Shown: one piece after another, positions 24,984 through 30,962 of the stretch | Position numbering within the stretch: the first letter of the stretch is position 1 | Layout of the letters: each line of letters opens with the position of its first letter | Assembly (NCBI GenBank): GCA_017395925.1 | Contig: JAFQNJ010000045.1 | Coordinates: 1-49,953, forward strand | Origin: Ruminococcus sp. | GTDB lineage: Bacteria; Bacillota; Clostridia; Oscillospirales; Acutalibacteraceae | Direction: 5' to 3' | Length of the DNA stretch: 49,953 nt | The notes under the pieces: generated by a model | What the model was told of the DNA's origin: nothing | Seen by the model: only the letters and a program-made list of their open reading frames with translations | Databases searched by the model: none | Made by a program: the position numbers and the translations under genes

Positions 24984-26348
24984 ATGAGTTTCGGTTCTAA
25001 AATTATTGACTATAAAGAGGAATTTCTCAGAGATTTCGATGAGCTTCTGAGGATAGAGTCCGTATCTGCCGATGGTAATGCCAAAAGCAGGGAAGCTCTC
25101 AACTGGATGCTACAGAAAGCGGAAAGTTTCGGCCTTGTGACAAAGGATATTGACGGCAAGGCAGGACACGTTCAGCTCGGAGAAGGCGGCAAAATATGTG
25201 CTACTCTCACCCACCTTGATGTGGTACCTGCAGGCGAGGGATGGGAATGTGAGCCCTTTGCCCTTACCGAAAAAGACGGCAAGTATCTTGGAAGAGGTGT
25301 TGCTGACGACAAGGGCTGTGCTCTCATAACCCTTTACTGCCTCAGAGCTCTCAAAGAAGCAGGTGTTGAGGGTGTGAATACTCTGCGTGCAATTTTCGGT
25401 ACCGACGAAGAGGTGGGTATGACCGATATGGCGGCATACTTTGCATCTGAAGAGATGCCTGATATGTCCTTTACTCCAGACTCGGGATACGGCATCTGCA
25501 GTGCAGAAAAAGGTATTCTCCAGCTTGAAATCAGCAACAGTAATCACAACTGCGAACTGCTCTCTGAGCTTCGCGGAGGAAATGCCACAAATGCTGTCCC
25601 CGACAAGGCTTATGCCCTTCTCAACTGCACCGAAAGCGACGACCATCAGATGATGCGTCTTGCCGATGCCAGAGAGGGCGATTTTGAGTTCAAATACACC
25701 ATTGATGGTCTTATGGTTATCAGCCGAGGCAAGGCTGCTCACGCCTGTGAGCCGGAGCTTGGTCTCAATGCAATACTTGAGCTTGTGGACCTGCTCTCCT
25801 CAAACTTCTCACTGCAGAGTCTGGGTAATCTCTGCACTTTCATTTCAACAAACTTCCATCTTGAGACCAACGGTACCTCTCTGGGTATCAAAATGCGTGA
25901 CTCCCAGTCAGGTCCTCTCACCGCTTGCCTCTCCACAATCAACATTGACGAAACCGGTGCTCGTGCTACTATCGATATCCGCTACCCCGTAACCTTCGGC
26001 GGTAAGGAAATTATCAGACGCATCAAGCATGCCGCAGAGCACGAAGGCGTTGACGTAAAGATACTCAGCCATACTCTGCCTTTATGCCTTGACGAGACAA
26101 AGCCCGTCATAGGAATTCTCAAGGAGGCTTATGCAGAGGTTATGGGTGAAGAACCCAAGATGTATCACACCGGCGGCGGTACATATGCCCGCAAACTGGG
26201 CGGAAACGGCGTTGCATTCGGTCCCGTATTTCCCGGTGAGGACGCAAGACTTCACAACTCCAACGAGGGTATTTCGGTGGAAAACTTCTGGAAACACGCA
26301 GAGATTTGCCTTGAATCAATGTACAGAATGTATATCCACAACGACTGA
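24984..26348 (+). CDS. M20 family metallodipeptidase (PepV/Sapep-like)
   Basis: A 454-residue cytosolic dipeptidase. Metal-binding motifs of M20A are in order: THLDVVPAGEGW (His and catalytic Asp), GRGVADDKGC (bridging Asp), TDEEVGMTD (catalytic and metal Glu), and a C-terminal YHTGGGTYAR...HNSNEGI histidine. The long lid insertion between them (about residues 190-340, including SRGKAAHACEPELG) is typical of PepV, which cuts N-terminal residues from dipeptides. The frame is open 24 codons upstream, but the ATG after AGAGGAG is the credible start. It is followed by a membrane protein 23 bases on. Confidence 0.93.
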   Translation: MSFGSKIIDYKEEFLRDFDELLRIESVSADGNAKSREALNWMLQKAESFGLVTKDIDGKAGHVQLGEGGKICATLTHLDVVPAGEGWECEPFALTEKDGKYLGRGVADDKGCALITLYCLRALKEAGVEGVNTLRAIFGTDEEVGMTDMAAYFASEEMPDMSFTPDSGYGICSAEKGILQLEISNSNHNCELLSELRGGNATNAVPDKAYALLNCTESDDHQMMRLADAREGDFEFKYTIDGLMVISRGKAAHACEPELGLNAILELVDLLSSNFSLQSLGNLCTFISTNFHLETNGTSLGIKMRDSQSGPLTACLSTINIDETGARATIDIRYPVTFGGKEIIRRIKHAAEHEGVDVKILSHTLPLCLDETKPVIGILKEAYAEVMGEEPKMYHTGGGTYARKLGGNGVAFGPVFPGEDARLHNSNEGISVENFWKHAEICLESMYRMYIHND

Positions 26349-26371
26349 TATTTTTAAAAGGAACCGTTACT

Positions 26372-27190
26372 ATGACTGCTGAAAAGAAAATTAAAATTCA
26401 GGCGAAAAAAGCCCTGACAGGCAACTGGCCGGGAGCGGTGGGAGCAGTTTTGCTTGCACTGTGCATAATGTTATTCATATCAATTCCCGCTGATGTTGTG
26501 ATAATCAGCCTTGAGCTTCTTCTGAGTAAGATTGCTGAAACTTTTGCGGGTGTGAAACTGATCGTCGATAATTTCCAAATTATCTACACCTTGCTCGTTC
26601 CGGTTGGTGTTATACTTCCGCTGTTTCTTATTTCCCCCATATTCACAGGCGTTTTGAAATATTTCTATTCTCTGGCAAAAAACTCCGATGCAGATTTTTC
26701 CGAGGTTTTTGCATACTGTGGGAAGAAGTATTTCAGAGCACTTTCTCTCAACTTTTCCCTTTTACTCAGATGCTTCCTGAGGATTTACCTTCCGCTTCTG
26801 CCCTATATCGGTATCCGCAATACTATGAATTTACTTACGTATAACAAGGAATCCCTTGCCTTTTGGGACATAATGTGGTATGCTATATCTTACGCCTTGT
26901 TGTTCATCGGCATTATCGTTGCCGTAAGACTCTGCACAGGACACTTCCTTTCGTTCTTTGTATTCTTCGAGGACGAAACCCTGAGCAACAAGGAACTGGT
27001 CGTTTTCTCCAAGGATTCTATGAAATCCTTCAAAAACAGTATGCTGAGACTGGCTTTATCCATGAGTCCGTGGATTATTATTTGCATAACTGTTATTCCC
27101 GCAATTTTTGTTTTACCCTATATTCTGACTTCCATGTCAATTTCCGCAAAATGGATTATCGCTCTTAAGTTTAATAACAAGGAAGATTAA
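26372..27190 (+). CDS. Multi-pass membrane protein, DUF975-like
   Basis: A 272-residue protein with about five to six hydrophobic helices. The N-terminus IKIQAKKALTGNWPGAVGAVLL resembles the start of DUF975 proteins (an amphipathic Lys/Ala segment, then GNW), and FSEVFAYCGKKYFRALSLNF with FKNSMLRLALSMSPWII fit the family pattern. The function is unknown. It lies 23 bases after the dipeptidase and 3 bases before the glycosyltransferase, so it is in the same operon and may concern the envelope. The family call is tentative; that it is a real membrane-protein gene is firm. Confidence 0.7.
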   Translation: MTAEKKIKIQAKKALTGNWPGAVGAVLLALCIMLFISIPADVVIISLELLLSKIAETFAGVKLIVDNFQIIYTLLVPVGVILPLFLISPIFTGVLKYFYSLAKNSDADFSEVFAYCGKKYFRALSLNFSLLLRCFLRIYLPLLPYIGIRNTMNLLTYNKESLAFWDIMWYAISYALLFIGIIVAVRLCTGHFLSFFVFFEDETLSNKELVVFSKDSMKSFKNSMLRLALSMSPWIIICITVIPAIFVLPYILTSMSISAKWIIALKFNNKED

Positions 27191-27193
27191 TTT

Positions 27194-28273
27194 ATGTTAG
27201 TATCACTTTGCGTTATTGCTTACAATGAGGAAAAAGTATTAAACGGTCTTTTCAGAAATATTGCATCCCAGAGTTATCCCCACGAAAAAATCGAGGTTAT
27301 TCTGGTAGACAGCAACTCCACCGACAACACAAAGTCTATGATGGAGGATTTTAAGGAGACCAACTATAATTTCAACCGAGTTGAAATAGTTTCGAACTCC
27401 AAGAAGAATCAGGCAAGTGCATGGAACTGTGCTCTCTGCGAGGCAAAGGGGGATGTTATCATCCGTATTGATGCCCACGCACAGATTCCAAGGGATTTTA
27501 TCAGACGCAGTATCGAAAACCTTGAAGAGGGTGAGGATATTGTAGGAGGCGGCAGACCCAACATTGTTGACAACGAGACCTCCTGGAAGCTGACTCTGCT
27601 TGCCGCTGAAGAATCCCTCTTCGGCAGTTCCATTGCAGAGTACAGACGTCCCACAGAAAAGAAGGAGTATCACGACTCACTTTTCCACGCGGCATACAGA
27701 CGCGAGGTGTTTGAGAAGGTAGGCGGCTTCAACGAGAGCCTTGGCAGAACCGAAGACAACGAGCTTCACTATCGAATCCGTCAGGCAGGCTACAAGATGT
27801 GCTCCTGCCCCGACATTATCTCCTTTCAGCACACAAGAAACACCCTCCGAAACATGATCAAGCAGAAGTTCGGCAACGGCTACTGGATAGGTCTGACTCT
27901 TGGTGTTTGCCCGGGTTGTCTCTCCTATTTCCACTTTGTTCCCTTCCTGTTTTTACTTGCAATTGTTACTTTCACGATATGTGCTTGCTTCGGATTTTTC
28001 TATCCGCTGATGTTTCTGGCACTTGCATACTGTATGTTCGATTTTGTTAACACAGTAGGTTGTTTTGCAACAAAGAAACTTCAGCCTCAGTTCATTATAC
28101 TACCCTTTCTCTTCCCCATTTTACATATTGCTTACGGTGTGGGTACTCTCTGCGGAATTATCAAGATGCCTTTCTGGAAGAGCACTCTGAAGGGTGTGCC
28201 CTACAAGAGAATTGAGGAAGTCAAAGAGGCTATGATTAAAAACCATCCCGAAAAGTCGGACGAGGAAATATGA
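27194..28273 (+). CDS. Family 2 glycosyltransferase, membrane-associated
   Basis: A 359-residue GT-A fold enzyme. The N-terminal domain has the nucleotide-sugar motifs CVIAYNEEKVLNGLF, LVDSNSTDNTKSMME and a metal-binding IRIDAHAQI (in place of DxD); the acceptor-side GGFNESLGRTEDNELHYRIRQAG contains the ED catalytic pair. Two to three C-terminal membrane helices (about 245-330) anchor it. This is the layout of processive or polyprenyl-linked glycosyltransferases for surface polysaccharides. It follows the membrane protein by 3 bases and is followed by licD after 10, suggesting a joint role in decorating a surface glycan. Confidence 0.92.
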   Translation: MLVSLCVIAYNEEKVLNGLFRNIASQSYPHEKIEVILVDSNSTDNTKSMMEDFKETNYNFNRVEIVSNSKKNQASAWNCALCEAKGDVIIRIDAHAQIPRDFIRRSIENLEEGEDIVGGGRPNIVDNETSWKLTLLAAEESLFGSSIAEYRRPTEKKEYHDSLFHAAYRREVFEKVGGFNESLGRTEDNELHYRIRQAGYKMCSCPDIISFQHTRNTLRNMIKQKFGNGYWIGLTLGVCPGCLSYFHFVPFLFLLAIVTFTICACFGFFYPLMFLALAYCMFDFVNTVGCFATKKLQPQFIILPFLFPILHIAYGVGTLCGIIKMPFWKSTLKGVPYKRIEEVKEAMIKNHPEKSDEEI

Positions 28274-28283
28274 GGCAATAATT

Positions 28284-29126
28284 ATGGCTGAACTGTTAAA
28301 ACTCAGTAACGATGAGCTTCGTGAGCTTCAGCTCTGTGAGCTGGAGGCACTTAAATTCTTTGATGAATTCTGTCGCCGTCACGACCTCACATATTATCTA
28401 TGCGGCGGATGCCTCATCGGTGCTGTAAGGCACAAGGGCTTCATCCCCTGGGATGACGATACGGATGTGCTGATGCCCAGACCCGATTACGAGAAATTTT
28501 TAGAGCTTTACAAGAAGGAAAATCCTTCTGAAAGATTTGTGCTGGTAAATGACGATGATGTTCATTATTCAGGCAACATCTTCGCAACTTTGAACGACAC
28601 CGACCACACTATGGTGAAAGAATATCAACAGAATATGGACACTCCCCACGGAATTCCTCTGGATATTTTCCCCATTGACGGACTTGCTGACGGCAGGATT
28701 CAGAGGCTCATCCAGTATGTATGGGTAATGATATACTCCCTGTTCCGCGCACAGATTGTGCCGAAAAATCAGGGTGGCTTGATAGCTTTTGGCAGCAAGG
28801 TCCTCCTCACAATCTTCAGAGGTCGCAAACTCCGCTACAAAATCTGGAAGTTTGCAGAAAAGAGGATGACAAGATACCACTTTGACGAAAGCGAAAATGT
28901 GGCTGAGTTCTGCGCAGGTTTTTACTTTATGAAGAAGGTTTACCCCAGGCACATTTACGACGGCAAGGTGGAGCTTGAATTCGAGGGCGAAAAGTTCTTT
29001 GCTATGAAGGGCTATGACGAATATCTCCACATTCCTTTCGGCGACTATATGGAATTGCCCCCTGAAGAAAAGCGGCTTCCTCACCACGACATTGTAAAAC
29101 TTGAACTTCACAAAAAATGCAGATAA
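28284..29126 (+). CDS. LicD family phosphotransferase
   Basis: A 280-residue protein of the LicD nucleotidyltransferase-like family, which transfers phosphocholine or related phospho-substituents to surface glycans. The active-site segment YLCGGCLIGAVRHKGFIPWDDDTDVLMPRPDYEKF contains the GGxxLGAxRHxGFIPWDDDxD signature. The second half includes GIPLDIFPIDGL, also typical. No signal peptide. It lies 10 bases after the glycosyltransferase, so the substrate is probably the polymer that enzyme builds; no choline-uptake or licC gene is visible, so phosphocholine itself is not established. Confidence 0.92.
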   Translation: MAELLKLSNDELRELQLCELEALKFFDEFCRRHDLTYYLCGGCLIGAVRHKGFIPWDDDTDVLMPRPDYEKFLELYKKENPSERFVLVNDDDVHYSGNIFATLNDTDHTMVKEYQQNMDTPHGIPLDIFPIDGLADGRIQRLIQYVWVMIYSLFRAQIVPKNQGGLIAFGSKVLLTIFRGRKLRYKIWKFAEKRMTRYHFDESENVAEFCAGFYFMKKVYPRHIYDGKVELEFEGEKFFAMKGYDEYLHIPFGDYMELPPEEKRLPHHDIVKLELHKKCR

Positions 29127-29132
29127 ATACTA

Positions 29133-29161
29133 TTGACAATTATTACACTTAAGAATATTAT
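29133..29161 (+). promoter_or_regulatory. Promoter for the FMN riboswitch and ribU
   Basis: Perfect TTGACA (29133-29138), a 17-bp spacer and TATTAT (29156-29161). It starts 7 bases after the licD stop and ends just before the riboswitch. Confidence 0.85.
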
Positions 29162-29171
29162 ATATAAGAAA

Positions 29172-29280
29172 TCTTTGAGGCGGGGTGCAATTCCCCACCG
29201 GCGGTACAGCCCGCAAGCACTTTTTCAGTGCCGAACAGGTGAAATTCCTGTGCCGACGGTACAGTCCGGAGGGTAAAAGA
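29172..29280 (+). promoter_or_regulatory. FMN riboswitch (RFN element)
   Basis: The conserved RFN blocks are present in order: GAGGCGGGGTGCAATTCCCC, ACCGGCGGTA, AGCCCGC, a variable arm, then GGTGAAATTCC, GCCGACGGTACAGTCCGGA and a final GGGTAAAAGA. P1 is closed by TCTTT with AAAGA (29172-29176 with 29276-29280). It binds FMN and is followed by an intrinsic terminator before a riboflavin transporter gene, so FMN should switch ribU off by termination. Confidence 0.97.
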
Positions 29281-29327
29281 TTAATTATGGAATTCATGTG
29301 ATTTTCATATTCTTATCAGATTCCCTG

Positions 29328-29357
29328 CTCTCTGCGATTTCGCGGAGAGTTTTTTTA
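29328..29357 (+). terminator. FMN-controlled terminator before ribU
   Basis: A 9-bp stem CTCTCTGCG / CGCGGAGAG (one G-T pair) with a four-base loop and eight T residues, between the riboswitch and the ribU ribosome site. It is the expression platform of the FMN riboswitch. Confidence 0.9.
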
Positions 29358-29375
29358 TTTTAAGGAGGGCTTTGT

Positions 29376-30002
29376 ATGAGTGAGCTTGCAAAAGAGAAAA
29401 AAGTTAAGGAGAAATTCTTTACCACCAGAAATATGGTAAGCTGTGCTATGCTGGCGGCTTGTGCTACCATTCTCACTTACATTGAGTTCCCCACATTTAT
29501 TGCCCCGAGTTTTTACAGATTCAATGTTTCCGACCTGCCCGCTTTAATCGGTGCCTTTGCTATGGGTCCCCTTGCAGGTGTACTCATTGAGTTTGTCCGA
29601 AGCCTTATTATGCTTTTTGTAAATCCCATGAATCCTTCCATGGGTATCGGCGAGCTGTCAAACTTTGTGCTGGGATGTGCTTTTGTAGTCCCTGCCGCTC
29701 TTATATACAGACACAAAAAGACAAAAGGCAATGCTATACTGGCACTTGCCATCAGCGGTGTGTTTATGTCAATTATCGGCGCTGTCGTCAACGCTTTCGT
29801 TCTGATCCCTATGTACACAAAGATGATGTCCATTGAGGATATTCTCAGTCAGGTGCCCTCATTTCTGCCCTTTGTAGATTCGGTATTTGAGCTTTGCCTT
29901 ATATGCGTACTTCCCTTCAACCTCATCAAGGCTCTGGTCGTTTCAGTTATTACCGTGTTTATCTACAAGCCTCTGAGCGTGCTTATCAAGGGAATGAATT
30001 GA
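29376..30002 (+). CDS. ribU: Riboflavin-specific ECF transporter S component
   Basis: A 208-residue integral membrane protein with about six helices. The family segment TRNMVSCAMLAACATILTYIEF (helix 1 with its Ala/Leu docking face) is followed by FYRFNVSDLPALIGAFAMGPLAGVLIEFVRSL, which is characteristic of RibU and contains the flavin-binding loop. It captures riboflavin and needs an EcfA1-EcfA2-EcfT module; such a module is encoded at 12746-15257. AAGGAGGG precedes the ATG. The upstream FMN riboswitch is strong independent support for the substrate. Confidence 0.96.
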   Translation: MSELAKEKKVKEKFFTTRNMVSCAMLAACATILTYIEFPTFIAPSFYRFNVSDLPALIGAFAMGPLAGVLIEFVRSLIMLFVNPMNPSMGIGELSNFVLGCAFVVPAALIYRHKKTKGNAILALAISGVFMSIIGAVVNAFVLIPMYTKMMSIEDILSQVPSFLPFVDSVFELCLICVLPFNLIKALVVSVITVFIYKPLSVLIKGMN

Positions 30003-30026
30003 CAAATCGAAACTTCGTGATATAAT
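29999..30026 (+). promoter_or_regulatory. Promoter for the THF riboswitch and folT
   Basis: Perfect TTGACA (29999-30004) and perfect TATAAT (30021-30026) with a 16-bp spacer. The -35 box overlaps the ribU stop codon, so folT has its own start of transcription although the genes are adjacent. Confidence 0.85.
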
Positions 30027-30039
30027 ACAGATATTGATT

Positions 30040-30138
30040 ACAGAGTAGAAGCTGTGCGTGAAGTGCCCGAGAGACGGGGAGTTGCTCTCAGGACGAAGGA
30101 TTTTTTTAATCTGCGGTACAGACTTCGCATCCCGCTGT
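30040..30138 (+). promoter_or_regulatory. Tetrahydrofolate (THF) riboswitch
   Basis: The conserved blocks of the class I THF riboswitch can be read in order: CAGAGTAG, GCGTGAAGTG, GGGGAGTTG, GGACGAAGGA, CTGCGGT, and a 3' GCATCCCGCTG that closes P1 and the pseudoknot region. It matches the crystallised Eubacterium siraeum example closely in layout. The 3' ATCCCGCT (30129-30136) can instead pair with AGTGGGAT (30151-30158) at the base of the following terminator, giving a clear antiterminator. It precedes a folate transporter gene. Confidence 0.93.
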
Positions 30139-30153
30139 TTACCTGAAATTAGT

Positions 30154-30193
30154 GGGATAGAACGCTTTGTGGTGTTCTATCCCTTTCTTTTTG
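30154..30193 (+). terminator. THF-controlled terminator before folT
   Basis: A perfect 10-bp stem GGGATAGAAC / GTTCTATCCC with a ten-base loop, followed by TTTCTTTTT. It lies between the THF aptamer and the folT ribosome site. Confidence 0.92.
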
Positions 30194-30220
30194 ATAAACG
30201 GCTATAATAGTGAGGTTTTT

Positions 30221-30787
30221 ATGAACTATTTGATAGCTAAATTCAAAAATTCCACAAAAGAGCTTTCCACTTTACAGGGGCTCACAATATGCGGAATGCT
30301 CCTTGCTCTCAGAGTTGTTCTGGGGTACTTTTCCAACATTTCCCTCTCCATTACTCCAAATGCCAAGGTAGGATTTTCTTTCCTCCCCATTGCTATTGCA
30401 GGAATTCTCACAGGTCCTGTGGGGGCTATGATTGTAGGAGGGCTCGGTGACCTTATCAGTTACTTCCTGATGCCAATGGGCGGATACTTCTTCGGTTGGA
30501 CACTTAATGGCATATTGGTGGGACTGCTTTACGGACTTCTCCTCTACGATTATGAAAAGCACTTCCTGCTGCGGATAATTATTGCAGAGGTGCTTATAGG
30601 TCTTCTGGTGGAAATACCTCTTGGCTCTCTGTGGCTGCTCATTCAATTTGACAAGGCTTTCTGGGTGATGGCAGGAACAAGAGGAATCAAGACTCTTATA
30701 GCCATTCCCATTGAGACCATACTTATCCTGTTCTTCGGAAGTCTGCTCACTAAAATCCCCTACATCAAACCAAAAACGCACAGATAA
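30221..30787 (+). CDS. folT: Folate-specific ECF transporter S component
   Basis: A 188-residue membrane protein with about six helices. Helix 1 LQGLTICGMLLALRVVLGYF carries the small-residue docking face; the following loop ISLSITPNAKVGFSFLPIAIAG and GPVGAMIVGGLGDLISYFLMP match FolT. It binds folates and depends on the shared ECF module. The open frame extends into the terminator, but the ATG after TGAGG, beyond the T tract, is the only start consistent with the riboswitch. Together with the THF riboswitch the substrate call is strong. Confidence 0.95.
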   Translation: MNYLIAKFKNSTKELSTLQGLTICGMLLALRVVLGYFSNISLSITPNAKVGFSFLPIAIAGILTGPVGAMIVGGLGDLISYFLMPMGGYFFGWTLNGILVGLLYGLLLYDYEKHFLLRIIIAEVLIGLLVEIPLGSLWLLIQFDKAFWVMAGTRGIKTLIAIPIETILILFFGSLLTKIPYIKPKTHR

Positions 30788-30825
30788 ACAAAAACACCGT
30801 CAAAGGAACTCCACAATCCCTCCGT

Positions 30826-30874
30826 CAAAAATCAGAGATTTTTGCCACCTCCCTTTCACAAGGGAGGCTTTTTT
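30826..30874 (+). repeat. Intergenic inverted-repeat element with folT terminator
   Basis: Two adjacent hairpins: CAAAAATC-aga-GATTTTTG (30826-30833 with 30837-30844) and CCTCCCTT-TCAC-AAGGGAGG (30848-30855 with 30860-30867), the latter followed by CTTTTTT and so a terminator for folT. The whole motif, including the preceding CCCTCCGTC, resembles a short interspersed sequence I recall from intergenic regions of gut Clostridia; that memory cannot be verified here. Confidence 0.6.
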
Positions 30875-30912
30875 ACACAGTAACTTTCAGAAAACACATA
30901 CCTAATAGCACA

Positions 30913-30944
30913 AAAACCGCTTTCCGTAAAAGGAAAGCGGTTTT
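30913..30944 (-). terminator. Terminator of the four-repeat dockerin gene
   Basis: A perfect 13-bp stem AAAACCGCTTTCC / GGAAAGCGGTTTT with a six-base loop. On the minus strand it is followed by a T tract. It begins 18 bases after the stop of the minus-strand gene. Confidence 0.9.
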
Positions 30945-30962
30945 GCTTTGCTAAAAGTTAAT

